NCBI GenBank assembly: GCA_964591705.1
Contig: CAZQCX010000004.1
Location: 5,076-69,075 of the forward strand
Direction: 5' to 3'
From: UBA11855 sp964591705
GTDB lineage: Archaea > Thermoproteota > Bathyarchaeia > Bathyarchaeales > Bathycorpusculaceae
Length of the DNA stretch: 64,000 nt
Shown here: piece after piece, positions 25,954 through 35,490 of the stretch
Layout: every line of letters starts with the position of its first letter
Numbering within the stretch: the first letter of the stretch is position 1
The notes under the pieces: generated by a model
Told to the model about the DNA's origin: nothing
Databases searched by the model: none
What the model saw: only the letters and a program-made list of their open reading frames with translations
Position numbers and translations under genes: made by a program

Positions 25954-28900
25954 TCACTTGACAGAATTGAGAGGAGAAGTGGGTGGCGTCATCCATGCTT
26001 TTTCACCTTCGCCTTCGAGTTTGCATTCTATTGGGAGGGTTATGGTGAAGGTTGAACCTTTGCCTTCAGTGCTGTCAACGGTGATTCTGCCTTGGTGCGC
26101 CTCTACGATGCGCTTGCAGATGGCTAAGCCGAATCCCATGCCTTGCGCCTTCGTTGTCACCAGGGGCGTAAAGACTTTGCTCATGGTCTCTTTTGTCATG
26201 CCTATGCCTGTGTCTGAGAAGAAAATTTCCAAACTGTCGCCTATTTGTCGGCTCTTCACTTTGAGCGTTCCTCCTTGAGGCATTGCGTCAATTGCATTCT
26301 TCAATAGGTTGATGAAGACCCTGAGCAACTTGTTTTGATCGACGCTTATGAAAGGTTCATTCGCTAAATAGTTCACCGTTTCGATGTTTTCTGGGATTCT
26401 GATTGTTGACAGTGCTCGCTCTAAAAGCTCTCGAGGTGAGCAGCTCTCGATCTCAAGCTTGGGTTCCTTTGAATAGTCTAGCAGATCATTTATGACCTTG
26501 TCCGCGTACGTGATGGAACTGTCAATGATTTCGAAGATTTTCTTGGCGTCGGCATTGCCTTGGTTTGCCTGTGTCTTTTTCGCATAGTAAATGGCGTTCC
26601 TTATTGCACTCAGCGGATTGCGCAGATCATGTCCAACCATGCCTGCCAATTCTCCGATGGCGGCATACCTTTCTGCTTTCAGCAAAAGCTCATTCGCTCG
26701 TTTCAGTTCAGTTGTTCGTTCTTCGATGGTTCGTTCTAGGTCTCTGGAGTATTTTTCAATTCGTTCTTGGAGCAGTTTTTGTTCAGTAATGTCTTTCTGA
26801 ACTGAAATAGAGTGGAGCAAGTTGCCATTATTATCATAGAAAGGATTAACACTAAGCAAGACTGTTCGTTCTTCTCCCTTTTTTGTGATTATTGTGAGTT
26901 CTTCATTGTCTATTTTTCCAGTTTCTAGAAATTTCTGAAACAGTCTTTTGGCTTTTTCTCGCGACGAAGGCGCGTAGATAGTGAATAAGGATTTGCCAAC
27001 TAGCTCTTCCTTGTCATAACCGAAGCTTTCCAGTGCACACTTGTTGATATCCAAGAATGTTCCCTTAGGCGAAACCATATAGCAATATACTGGAGCGTTT
27101 TCGAAAATCAGCCTAAACTTCCGTTCACTTCTGCGTAAGGCTTCTTCTTTATCTCTTATCTCGGTTAAGTCGGTGAAGATCCATTGCTGAGCAGGCTTTC
27201 CATCATAAGTCATTGGTTGGTTGTAACAAAGAACAGGCAATTCTTTGCCATCTGACTTGATTAAGCTAATTTCTATTGGCGCAATTTTCGATCCTGTCAC
27301 CATTCTTTCCCCATACTCTGAAACTAATTTGTGGTGACTATTCGGAATATGCCTTTCAATTTGCTTCTGCGTGTCGAAGGAGAACGAATTCAACTCTTCA
27401 ACTGTATAACCCAGTTTTTCAGTTGTAATGGGGTTGGCATACTTTATGTGGGCGTCTTGGAGAATGATCACCATCTGAGGCAAATTCTCAACAAGCAGCC
27501 TGTATTTTTCCTCAGACTCTCGCAACTTCGTGTCACTTCTCTTGCGTTCTGTGATGTCTCTTGCGATGCTCAAAATCGCTTTTTCTCCCCTGTAGCTAAC
27601 AATGCTAGAGCTAATTTCCACTGGCATCTGGTTTCCGTCTTTGCTTGTGTGCACTGTTTCAAAAACCTGCGTTCCAACAGTAGGCAGACGATCGATGAGG
27701 TTTTTGACGCGGTTGCTGTCTAGATGTTTGTCTATTCCTGCGATGTCCATAGAAAGCAATTCCTCTTTGGAGTAACCCAGCACTTTGACCGCTGCGTCAT
27801 TTACATCGAGAAAGTTACCGTCGAAACCGATAACCCAGACCGACTCAGTCATTCCATTGATTAGCTCTCTATATTTTGCCTCGCTTGTTCTCAGCGCATC
27901 TTCACTCTCTTTTCGTTCTGCTATGTTTTTTGCAATATGTACCGTCCCGACCAGTTGACCTTCATTGTTGAAAATTGGGGAGTCAGTCACGAGCAGTGGA
28001 CAACCAAGATTCGGGTCATTTATTTCTTCAGTCACCGACATTCCTGTTGCTATTGTCTTAGCATGAGGGCAATTCAGCCAAGGTTGTTTTGTGCCATGGA
28101 TGATCTCAAAGCAAAGTCTCCCTTGTAATTCTGAAGGCTTTTTCTTCAATGCAGTGCACAATGCTTTGTTGGCTCTTGTGATTCTGTAGTCTTTGTCTAC
28201 AATGAAGACAAAATCGCTAATTGCATCAAAGGTTCTTTCCCATTCCTGTGCAGCTCTCGCGAGCTGCTCTTCTGCCTTCTTCACTTCTGAGACATCGTTG
28301 TAGACAGCCACTATATTGCCACTAGGCAGTCTGTAGACCCAGTTTTCTCTCCACCCCCTGACGCGTGTGTCCCTGTAGAATCTGCTAGGAATATGCTCCG
28401 CAAGACCCGACCGATGAACCCTCCTGAAAACGTCTAGCAGACCGAATTTTTTGACCCCTGGAAAGACATCTGTCACGCGTTTCCCCAAGATGTCCTTCTT
28501 TCTGGTGTGCTCAATATGTTCGGCAGCTTTGTTGAAGTCCAAGAATATGAAGTCGGAACCGTCGTCGATGGGTCGATAGACCGCAATACCGCAGGGAGCG
28601 GTGTCGAATAGTTGTCTGTATTTCTTTTCAGATTCTCTTACGATTTTTTCTGCTCTTCTCCGAATAGTGATATCCGTGACAAAAGCGTAATAGTGTGTCA
28701 CATTCCCCTTCTCGTCAACAAATGGATGAACGACAAGCTCAACTGGCACCATAGTGCCATCTTTGCGGATGTATTCCTTCTGGTATTGCACAGGTCTCTT
28801 TGTGCACTGCAATTCCTGAAGTTTTGTTTCTTCGGTTTTTCTGTATTCTGGAGGTGTCAAATCCTTGCTCCAGCTAATTTTCGAAAGTTCATCTTCGGTA

Positions 28901-30240
28901 TAGCCGGTAAGTTTTCTGTATGCATCATTGGTTATCCCCAGCCTACCATCTGGAAAGCCGATTCCGATAGCAATTGATGAATCCCTGACGAGTTGTGCCA
29001 GAAACGATTGCTGCGCATGGCTTTTTTTGAGCGCTGCTTCGGCTTTTTTCCTTTCAGTTATGTCTCTTACAACCATGCTTGTTTTGGTTTTGCCTTGAGC
29101 ATCTGTAAACAGTTTTGAGCTTACTTCGGCGGGGAAGGTGGTTCCGTTTTTCCGCTTGAAAGTGAGCTCAGCTGTTGCCTGACCAGTCTGCTCTCGCTCC
29201 TTCAGGGCTCTCAGCAGATTTTCGTCTTGAACAATCACGCCACTCCGCCCTGCTCTTTTTATCTCCTCTTCTGACATGCCCAGCATTTCGCACATTTTTG
29301 GATTTGCTGAAAGAATTGCGCCATCCGGCATCGTTAACATTATTCCGTCTAAACTGTTGTCAACTATGTTTCGGTAGCGGATTTCGCTTTCCCTCAACAG
29401 TTGCTCGTTTGTCTTTCTGTCGGTAATGTCTCTGGCTATCGCAACAATGAACTTCTCGCTATTTAGTTTCATAGGTGACATCGAGAGCTCAATCAGGAAT
29501 TCTGTGCCATCCTTTCTTAGTGCAGGAAATTCCCAAGTCCGACCTTCACAAAAGCCATTTTCCGCCTTGAGGATTTGATGAGCGAGATTTACGTGGTTCT
29601 TGCGGAAACGTGGAGGTACAAGCGTTTCGTTTACTTGTTTACCTACTATCTCTTCTTCTGCATAACCAAAAATGTCTGCTGCGGCTGGGTTCCAATATGA
29701 AATTACGTCTCTTCCGTCAAACATGAATACAGCATCACGAATTGATTCAGTAATTGAACGCAACTTCATTTCATTGTCTACTGTTTCCCGCATCTTTTGT
29801 TTAGCAAGGTCTTCCATGTTCTTCGCATGAAACTGAAGACGTTCCATGTCCTGATTCTTTCTCGAAACATCATGGAAGACTACAAGATCAGCTGGTTGCT
29901 TAGCATAAATCACCCGCACGCCTCTCACCTCAGCGTATCTCGTAATCCCGTTTCTGTCAGTGAAACATATTTCGTAAGGTTGAATTGGCAAACCCTGCAT
30001 TCGCTTTTTTAGATTTTCAAAGAGAATTGCCTTAGTTTCTGCAGTTATAGAGTCAAACTGAAGAAAAGATTTCCCAACGATCTCTCTATTCCTCAAGCCG
30101 GTAACATCTTCAAAAACATGATTGACTGCAAGGAAATTCCCCTTCTCATCAACTATAACGGCCATATCGGATAGGCGGTTCAGGAGCTTCCCTGCTTTCC
30201 CGCGGCGCGTTTTTCTTTCGTCCATCAATGTCCCTTTCAT
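25954..30240 (-). CDS. Cytoplasmic multi-PAS sensor histidine kinase (nine PAS domains)
   Basis: This 1428-residue sensor kinase has nine consecutive PAS domains of about 110-130 residues, most followed by a short PAC-type ending such as DITERKKAE. The sixth PAS carries LNCPHAK and NLGCPL, so it could bind a metal or cofactor. A coiled coil and a HisKA domain follow, with the phospho-acceptor His in VGHDLRNPLSAI, then HATPase_c with the N box NLLKNAIDAM, DTGIGMT and GMGFGLAICK. No membrane helix is seen, so it senses cytosolic signals. The start chosen is ATG 30240, with GGGAG upstream; the frame is open 25 codons further. Its partner regulators are probably the two REC proteins nearby. Confidence 0.92.
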   Translation of the reverse strand: MKGTLMDERKTRRGKAGKLLNRLSDMAVIVDEKGNFLAVNHVFEDVTGLRNREIVGKSFLQFDSITAETKAILFENLKKRMQGLPIQPYEICFTDRNGITRYAEVRGVRVIYAKQPADLVVFHDVSRKNQDMERLQFHAKNMEDLAKQKMRETVDNEMKLRSITESIRDAVFMFDGRDVISYWNPAAADIFGYAEEEIVGKQVNETLVPPRFRKNHVNLAHQILKAENGFCEGRTWEFPALRKDGTEFLIELSMSPMKLNSEKFIVAIARDITDRKTNEQLLRESEIRYRNIVDNSLDGIMLTMPDGAILSANPKMCEMLGMSEEEIKRAGRSGVIVQDENLLRALKEREQTGQATAELTFKRKNGTTFPAEVSSKLFTDAQGKTKTSMVVRDITERKKAEAALKKSHAQQSFLAQLVRDSSIAIGIGFPDGRLGITNDAYRKLTGYTEDELSKISWSKDLTPPEYRKTEETKLQELQCTKRPVQYQKEYIRKDGTMVPVELVVHPFVDEKGNVTHYYAFVTDITIRRRAEKIVRESEKKYRQLFDTAPCGIAVYRPIDDGSDFIFLDFNKAAEHIEHTRKKDILGKRVTDVFPGVKKFGLLDVFRRVHRSGLAEHIPSRFYRDTRVRGWRENWVYRLPSGNIVAVYNDVSEVKKAEEQLARAAQEWERTFDAISDFVFIVDKDYRITRANKALCTALKKKPSELQGRLCFEIIHGTKQPWLNCPHAKTIATGMSVTEEINDPNLGCPLLVTDSPIFNNEGQLVGTVHIAKNIAERKESEDALRTSEAKYRELINGMTESVWVIGFDGNFLDVNDAAVKVLGYSKEELLSMDIAGIDKHLDSNRVKNLIDRLPTVGTQVFETVHTSKDGNQMPVEISSSIVSYRGEKAILSIARDITERKRSDTKLRESEEKYRLLVENLPQMVIILQDAHIKYANPITTEKLGYTVEELNSFSFDTQKQIERHIPNSHHKLVSEYGERMVTGSKIAPIEISLIKSDGKELPVLCYNQPMTYDGKPAQQWIFTDLTEIRDKEEALRRSERKFRLIFENAPVYCYMVSPKGTFLDINKCALESFGYDKEELVGKSLFTIYAPSSREKAKRLFQKFLETGKIDNEELTIITKKGEERTVLLSVNPFYDNNGNLLHSISVQKDITEQKLLQERIEKYSRDLERTIEERTTELKRANELLLKAERYAAIGELAGMVGHDLRNPLSAIRNAIYYAKKTQANQGNADAKKIFEIIDSSITYADKVINDLLDYSKEPKLEIESCSPRELLERALSTIRIPENIETVNYLANEPFISVDQNKLLRVFINLLKNAIDAMPQGGTLKVKSRQIGDSLEIFFSDTGIGMTKETMSKVFTPLVTTKAQGMGFGLAICKRIVEAHQGRITVDSTEGKGSTFTITLPIECKLEGEGEKAWMTPPTSPLNSVK

Positions 30241-30751
30241 CTTGGCTCCCAACTGTTTGGATACTCGATTGCGCGAGCATGCGTGCCTTGAGTCGCCGAT
30301 TCGAGAGACCCACACCTGTCATCTGTCAGGTGCATACAACTTTGATGCCACAAATGCGTGTCAACTTCTCTCACATTACCCTTCATCGGTTAGTGTCAAT
30401 CACCTAATCGCATTTTGCTCGTTTGGAGCCTGTGCGAACGGCTTCCTTGCTCATTGGCTTTGCATTCAGAAGAGAACCTTTGAAAGACAAATAATGTTTG
30501 TGAACATGAAGTTCAGAGTTGAGGTTCAGATTTCGCATACTTCTCACTACCTGCGGCAATGAGTTATTGTCACGTTTCTTGTTCGACCCTGAGTTTTGAC
30601 CTGCCAGAAGAAACAGACCGGGCGATGCCGTCTTCCTTGGTTCCTTTTCAACTCGTTTGCTTGTTGGTCTTTCCAAGCAAGTTCAACAACACCCCATTTT
30701 TTGTGAGGCTTTGGCTGGCAGGTCTGGCTGCGTCAAGCGTGCCAGTCGCCT
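30241..30751. other. Intergenic region between two histidine kinase genes
   Basis: This 511-bp gap holds no credible gene. A 6-bp inverted repeat CACCTG-8 nt-CAGGTG at 30314-30333 lies about 75 nt before the large kinase and could be an operator. The frames on both strands here lack any family features. Confidence 0.4.
30314..30333 (-). promoter_or_regulatory. Inverted repeat upstream of the nine-PAS kinase
   Basis: Arms CACCTG and CAGGTG are separated by 8 nt, about 75 nt upstream of the kinase ATG. The spacing of the arms fits binding by a dimeric repressor or activator. A chance match is possible for six base pairs. Confidence 0.25.
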
Positions 30752-32638
30752 TCAGGGCTGATGTCGGCGACCTCTCGGAGGTATAATGAACTCAAATTGG
30801 ACACCCTGACCTGCTTTGCCACTCTCCCGTACAGACCAACCATAGATTTCGCATATTTTGCGTATTAAGAACAATCCAAACCCTGTTCCCTTTCCAAAGC
30901 CCTTTTGGAACAGGTGTTCTCTGATGTTTTTATCGCAAATACCAACGCCATCATCCCTATAGCACAATCTCACTGAACAGTCATCAAGCTTCTCAGCAAA
31001 AATACTGATGGCGGTTACTTTTTCACCATATTTCAACGAGTTGTCAATGAGATTATAGAAAACCTGGGTCAGCAACGAGTCTGCGATCACTTCAAGACCT
31101 CCGCAGCGATTTTCAACAACCACACCCTTGAGATCAGAAAACAGGGTTAACGCATTCGTAACAGTCTTCCCTACGTCAAGAGGACCCAATTCTTCGACCC
31201 CGATCATTTCATACGTCTTCGCAAAATCAAAAATATCAGAAATGTTTCTAATAGCATCATCAATGTTCTGCAGGTATGTCTCCAATTCAGGACTGATTGC
31301 ACATTTATGCCTCGCCAAATACAAATTGCCCTGTATTACCCCAAGTTTGTTTCTAGCATCATGCCTTGTGAAGCCGCCCAGCACCATAATCTTCTCATTC
31401 AGCAACTCTGCCTTCGCCAACGCTTTCTCTAGTTCACTCTGCACCGTCACAACATCAGAAATATCCACATATGCCATGAAGAATCCAACCAACTTACCAT
31501 CTACCCATATTGGACCGCCAGACATTGCCACGTTGAAAACCGAATCATCAAGCTTCTTCCTCATGGTGATGAAGTTCACTGGTCCTTCCAGAATCATCTC
31601 ACGGACCATCTCTGACTCCTCTTCAAACCCAACAGGCACAATCACATCAGTGATTACCTTACCTCTTATGTTCTCAAGAGTCCATCCAAAAAGCTCCGTG
31701 AACGCATGATTTATGTCGGTCACACGGAAATCCTTTTCAGTGAAAACGACCGCATATGGGTTAGCAGAAAAAAGAGCCTTCAATTTCTGCTGGCTTTCCT
31801 TCAGCAGAAGCTCCTGCATTTTACGCTGAGTAACATCTCGAACGATGCTCACCCCATACCATTCACCATCTTCCACAAAAGCCGAGAACGAAAGCTCTAC
31901 ACCAATCGCCTCGCCTGAAGCTTTCCTGAGTGTGAGCTCAACTGTTTTCCCCCTCATTGCCAGAGTTTCATCTGGCAATTGCTTGAATCCTTCAACCATG
32001 TTTTGCTCATAGGTCTTCGTGAATTGCTTGCCAAAATGTTCGCCAAGCGCTCGGGTTATTTCAGATCTGGCAAAATCGAGCATAGCATTAGCAGCCTTGT
32101 TGAAGTAAACGATCTCCCCAGAGTCGTCAAGAACCAAGATGGCATCTTCCGAAGAATCAAAAACCGCTCGAAATCGCCTTTCACTCTGCAAGAGTTTCTC
32201 CTGAGTTCTCGCATGTTCAGCAGCTTGCCGGATACAGGATGCTAGTTCAGCGTATGCCGCAACCGGGGCGCCGCGCTTGTTCATGTACCTGAACGCGCCT
32301 AGATTCAGCGCTCTTTCTGCGACTTCATCCCGCCCTTTGCCCGTGAACAAGACGAAAGGCGTCGCGACACCCATAGCTTTCAATTCGCGTAGAAACTCCA
32401 GCCCATCTTTCTCAGCCATTTGATAGTCTGAAACAATCACATCAAATTTCTCAGCCTTCAGCATTTCAAGAGCCATCTTAACCGAATTCGCAGATTCAAC
32501 TTGAATGTCAGCCTGCAATTCCAAACATTGTTTCGCCATACCCAGAAAAGCACAGTCATCGTCAACATGCAGTATCCGAATTGGGCTGTTAGAGAGTATG
32601 GCAATAGTCGGTTCCCCCAAAACAGTTTCAGTCATCAA
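30752..32638 (-). CDS. Hybrid signalling protein: REC-PAS-PAS-histidine kinase
   Basis: A 628-residue cytoplasmic protein that starts with a receiver domain (ILHVDDD acidic pocket, phospho-acceptor Asp in VIVSDYQMAE, conserved Thr in LFTGKG and Lys in MNKRG). Two PAS domains follow, then a His-kinase-like dimerisation segment with TRHDARNKLGVIQGNL, then HATPase_c with NLIDNSLKYG, DDGVGI and GKGTGFGLFL. The order REC first, kinase last suggests it receives phosphate or signal from another kinase and passes it on. It is divergent from a single-REC gene across a 183-bp region. Confidence 0.9.
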   Translation of the reverse strand: MMTETVLGEPTIAILSNSPIRILHVDDDCAFLGMAKQCLELQADIQVESANSVKMALEMLKAEKFDVIVSDYQMAEKDGLEFLRELKAMGVATPFVLFTGKGRDEVAERALNLGAFRYMNKRGAPVAAYAELASCIRQAAEHARTQEKLLQSERRFRAVFDSSEDAILVLDDSGEIVYFNKAANAMLDFARSEITRALGEHFGKQFTKTYEQNMVEGFKQLPDETLAMRGKTVELTLRKASGEAIGVELSFSAFVEDGEWYGVSIVRDVTQRKMQELLLKESQQKLKALFSANPYAVVFTEKDFRVTDINHAFTELFGWTLENIRGKVITDVIVPVGFEEESEMVREMILEGPVNFITMRKKLDDSVFNVAMSGGPIWVDGKLVGFFMAYVDISDVVTVQSELEKALAKAELLNEKIMVLGGFTRHDARNKLGVIQGNLYLARHKCAISPELETYLQNIDDAIRNISDIFDFAKTYEMIGVEELGPLDVGKTVTNALTLFSDLKGVVVENRCGGLEVIADSLLTQVFYNLIDNSLKYGEKVTAISIFAEKLDDCSVRLCYRDDGVGICDKNIREHLFQKGFGKGTGFGLFLIRKICEIYGWSVRESGKAGQGVQFEFIIPPRGRRHQP

Positions 32639-32821
32639 TCTCGCCAGCTCACCAATGATTTGAACACTTGAAGCCTATGGTCTAGTGCATAAAATTGTTT
32701 ATGAATTGGCACTCAGTCTTTGGAATAAGACTCACCCGGTTTTCGACAAACAAAATAAAGATTGACGATTCATAAGAAATAAGAACAAACCTTCGCAATC
32801 TAAAATGAACGGTGGCTATCT

Positions 32822-33274
32822 TTGGTTAACATAGTTCTCGTTGACGATGACGAACAATTTCGGAAAATGCTATGTGAAATCCTAGAAGAAAAAGGATACA
32901 CCGTCAAATGCTTCGGAAATGGCAGAGATGCCATCGATGCAAGTTATGAGGAGCTCTTCAACATTGCCCTCATAGACATTCACTTGCCAGATACGGAAGG
33001 AACTGAACTTCTCACCAAACTCAGAAAAACAGAGCCGGCAACTGTAAAGATAATCTTAACCGGCAACGCCACTTTGGACAATTCAATCGAAGCCGCGAAC
33101 AAGGGAGTAGACGGCTACATAGTGAAGCCATTTGATCCTAAAAAACTGCTTAACCTTATAGAAAAGAAACTGAAAGAACAACGAGAGAAGATAGAGTTCG
33201 ACGAGAAAAAAGTAGCCGAGTACATAGGGCTAAGACACGAATGGATGACAACGGCCAAAATTGGAAGAAAATAG
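32822..33274 (+). CDS. Single-domain response regulator with conserved tail
   Basis: CheY-like receiver of 150 residues: VLVDDDE acidic pocket, phospho-acceptor Asp in ALIDIHLPD, Thr in ILTGNA and Lys in VKPFDP. After the receiver (about 1-118) there is a short charged tail (EFDEKKVAEYIGLR) instead of a DNA-binding domain, shared with the other REC protein at 34.4 kb. It starts at TTG and is divergent from the REC-PAS-PAS kinase. The next gene on this strand, a NitrOD5-like protein, may be its output partner. Confidence 0.88.
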   Translation: MVNIVLVDDDEQFRKMLCEILEEKGYTVKCFGNGRDAIDASYEELFNIALIDIHLPDTEGTELLTKLRKTEPATVKIILTGNATLDNSIEAANKGVDGYIVKPFDPKKLLNLIEKKLKEQREKIEFDEKKVAEYIGLRHEWMTTAKIGRK

Positions 33275-33625
33275 AACTTCTCCCAACTCGTGGTCATCCT
33301 CGTGAAAATGCGGCTGATAAGAGAGCATCACTTTTCCAATCTTGAACTTGCCATCAGAATCCTGAAGAAATAGCCTCCATTGCACTATTCCTCCCAGCAG
33401 TCAGATGCAGACAATTCAAATGCGAGCGTCCTCCCCATTTTATTCATCCTCAAAAAGGCATCAAATCTTGCATCGTTTGGCCGGCATAAGTCTAGATTAC
33501 GCGAAAATTGTCTTATTTGTTCAGTTCACAATCACATGACCAACCATTCTTGGGGCATCTTGGACTATTGTACGCGTATTGATTTGGAGTTCGCAATGGT
33601 TATTATCTGACACACATTATCTCCT
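33275..33625. other. Intergenic region between REC and NitrOD5-like genes
   Basis: These 351 bases contain only a 76-codon frame on the plus strand without family features. No repeat or hairpin terminator stands out. The gap makes co-transcription of the flanking genes uncertain. Confidence 0.35.
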
Positions 33626-34012
33626 GTGGAGCCGCGTGACTGGTTGACCCTGAACAGAAAGGAGCTGCCTCCTAGCAAATTTGAAATGATCATGGTTAAC
33701 GCTATTGATGAGGCTCTTTCCTCTTTGGGAGAAAAATCTAAAGAACTGATTTTCTTTCATCTTGAGCAGGATTTTGCACTGAAGAAATCTGCAATTCCTT
33801 CCAACCTCGAAATTTTCGCGGATGCAATTGAGGAAATATTCGGAGCAGGGGCAAAATTCCTTGAAATGCTTATCATGAAACGACTCACTGAAAAGGTTGG
33901 AGGGTTCTTCAGGCTGGAAGAGGCAGAAATGGGCGACTACTTGATAGCTGCAACAGATTTCTCTAAGAAAATTATGGAACTGTTCCAGAAGCAACAAACC
34001 GACTGCCAGTGA
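33626..34012 (+). CDS. NitrOD5-like archaeal signalling domain protein
   Basis: This 128-residue protein is paralogous to the product at 35.1-35.5 kb. Both share NAID-A-SS-GE near the N-terminus, then HLE, F--K--IP, A-E--FG-GA and LE-LIMK. The pattern matches my recollection of the NitrOD5 family, an archaeal output domain often joined to or neighbouring receivers. It looks all-helical, soluble and without catalytic residues. GTG is taken as the start; TTG 12 nt later is possible. Its place beside a receiver suggests it binds the phosphorylated REC or DNA (inference). Confidence 0.7.
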   Translation: MEPRDWLTLNRKELPPSKFEMIMVNAIDEALSSLGEKSKELIFFHLEQDFALKKSAIPSNLEIFADAIEEIFGAGAKFLEMLIMKRLTEKVGGFFRLEEAEMGDYLIAATDFSKKIMELFQKQQTDCQ

Positions 34013-34430
34013 CGCACCGGGTAAGGAACAAATAACACAGGATGTAGGAAGCATTTAGTGAATTTGACCCTCCTATACATCCTTCCCAATGCACCCATTT
34101 CGCAGAGATGAACCGCAAGAAAGAAGCCAGAATAAGCATAAAAGCATGAATGTAAAAACACCCGCTCAGACGGAGAATGAATGAGCGATACACTATCCAC
34201 TCTCATTTTTCAAACTGTTGGGAATAGTGAATGAGATCAGCAGGTGCAGACAAGAGTCGCTTCTAGACAATGACCTTGAGGATTCGGCAACAAGCCTCCA
34301 AAGAACAAAGGTAAATAATAAGATGGCGCTAGGAGGTAGAAATCGCCAAAGCTACAAAAATAATTGCTTTGTTTATTGTGAGCAAAACCTAAGAGAATAC
34401 GAATTACGAGAAAAGGGGAACATGCGAGAG
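34013..34430. other. Intergenic region between convergent cassettes
   Basis: This 418-bp gap lies between the plus-strand NitrOD5-like gene and the minus-strand REC gene, which face each other. I see no gene in it. The open frame from 34218 runs antisense into the REC gene and has no family features. Confidence 0.4.
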
Positions 34431-34880
34431 CTAAGCTTTGGCGATTTCCTTTACACGAGTTTCAATGAATTCAGCCACTCTTTCTTCGTTGTAAGTCCTC
34501 TCCATCTTCTGCAGCATCAAATGCGTTTCAATCGTCTTCAGAAGCTTTGCTGGGTCGACAGGTTTGATTAAGTAGGCGTCAGCCTTTCTGTTGACAGCGT
34601 CAATTGCGTTTTGCACCGAGGGATAGCCAGTCAGCATGATCTTGCGCATTCTGGGAACAGTGTCCCTCATTCTCGACAGCAGTTCAGTTCCTTCGATGTC
34701 GGGCAGCTTAATGTCTAATAGTGCCAAGTTGAAGAACCCCTCATTTGATTTTCGTATAGCTTCATGCCCGTTCATAGCCGTGTTCACAGAGTAGCCTTCT
34801 GCTTCAAGCAAAAGGCGCAAGGTTTCAAGAATGTTCTTGTCATCATCGACCAGCAGAATCCGCGGTTTGTCCTTTTTCAA
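34431..34880 (-). CDS. Single-domain response regulator with conserved tail (second copy)
   Basis: CheY-like receiver of 149 residues: LLVDDDK, phospho-acceptor Asp in ALLDIKLPD, Thr in MLTGYP and Lys in IKPVDP. Its charged tail YNEERVAEFIETRVKEI resembles that of the REC protein at 32.8 kb, so the two are paralogues. Start is TTG with a perfect GGAGGTGA placed 4 nt upstream. It follows a 70-codon frame and a NitrOD5-like gene on the same strand and could be co-transcribed with them. Confidence 0.88.
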   Translation of the reverse strand: MKKDKPRILLVDDDKNILETLRLLLEAEGYSVNTAMNGHEAIRKSNEGFFNLALLDIKLPDIEGTELLSRMRDTVPRMRKIMLTGYPSVQNAIDAVNRKADAYLIKPVDPAKLLKTIETHLMLQKMERTYNEERVAEFIETRVKEIAKA

Positions 34881-34884
34881 GATG

Positions 34885-35097
34885 TCACCTCCAATCTCTC
34901 GATTGACAAACTATTAGTGGGAGCAGTATCTCTTCAACCTCAGTATTCACCACTGATGCTAATGCCTTGGCAACCCTCAGTCCTGTTGCTCGCCAGCTCA
35001 TCGCCCACAGCAATATTGGACGTAACAAGGTCCTGTCTTCAATCATCCTGCTCTTTAACCCCGTCTCATCCGACCTCCTCAGACGTTTCATCACCAA
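34885..35097 (-). CDS. Possible small protein between NitrOD5 and REC genes
   Basis: This 70-codon frame begins with TTG directly at the NitrOD5-like stop and ends inside the Shine-Dalgarno sequence of the REC gene. It is basic in its first half and more hydrophobic in its second. I recognise no motif. The tight fit between two genes favours a real short gene, but the space could also be a non-coding leader. Confidence 0.3.
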   Translation of the reverse strand: MVMKRLRRSDETGLKSRMIEDRTLLRPILLWAMSWRATGLRVAKALASVVNTEVEEILLPLIVCQSRDWR

Positions 35098-35490
35098 TCA
35101 CGCGAAGTTCCGCTTCATCATGTTTACGTACTGTTTAAAGGTAAGTTCTGGCACAACCCATTTGGGCAAATCCCATTTGTACTCAATCTGTATCTCTTCG
35201 TGGAGTTTCTTCATTATCAAAATCTCCAGATGCCTAGCGCCTGAACCGAAAACCTTCTCAAGGGCATCTGAGAAATCATCAATCCTGAATGGGATCTCTC
35301 GCTTTCTTATTCCAAAAGTGCCTTCCAGATGATAGTATATTGCGTGCATGGATGATTCACCCATGGAGGAAAACGCTGCATCAATTGCGTTGAGCAATAC
35401 GCGATAGAAGGATTGCCCTGTGCCGACTGTTAACATTGCGCATGGCGGTTCTTGATCCAATCCCGTTACGGCTGAACTGCTTTTACGCAA
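35098..35490 (-). CDS. NitrOD5-like archaeal signalling domain protein (second copy)
   Basis: This 130-residue paralogue of the 33.6-kb protein shows NAIDAAFSSMGESS, YYHLEGTFGIRKREIP, DALEKVFGSGARHLEILIMK. It has an extra N-terminal 27 residues or a later start. It is all-helical with no enzyme motif. It heads a minus-strand set that ends with the REC gene, mirroring the plus-strand REC/NitrOD5 pair. An inverted repeat overlapping a TATA-like sequence lies 27-54 nt upstream. Confidence 0.7.
   Translation of the reverse strand: MRKSSSAVTGLDQEPPCAMLTVGTGQSFYRVLLNAIDAAFSSMGESSMHAIYYHLEGTFGIRKREIPFRIDDFSDALEKVFGSGARHLEILIMKKLHEEIQIEYKWDLPKWVVPELTFKQYVNMMKRNFA

Noticed and set aside
34218..34571. 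117-codon plus-strand frame
   Set aside because: Its second half is antisense to the REC gene and the first half has no features of a protein family.
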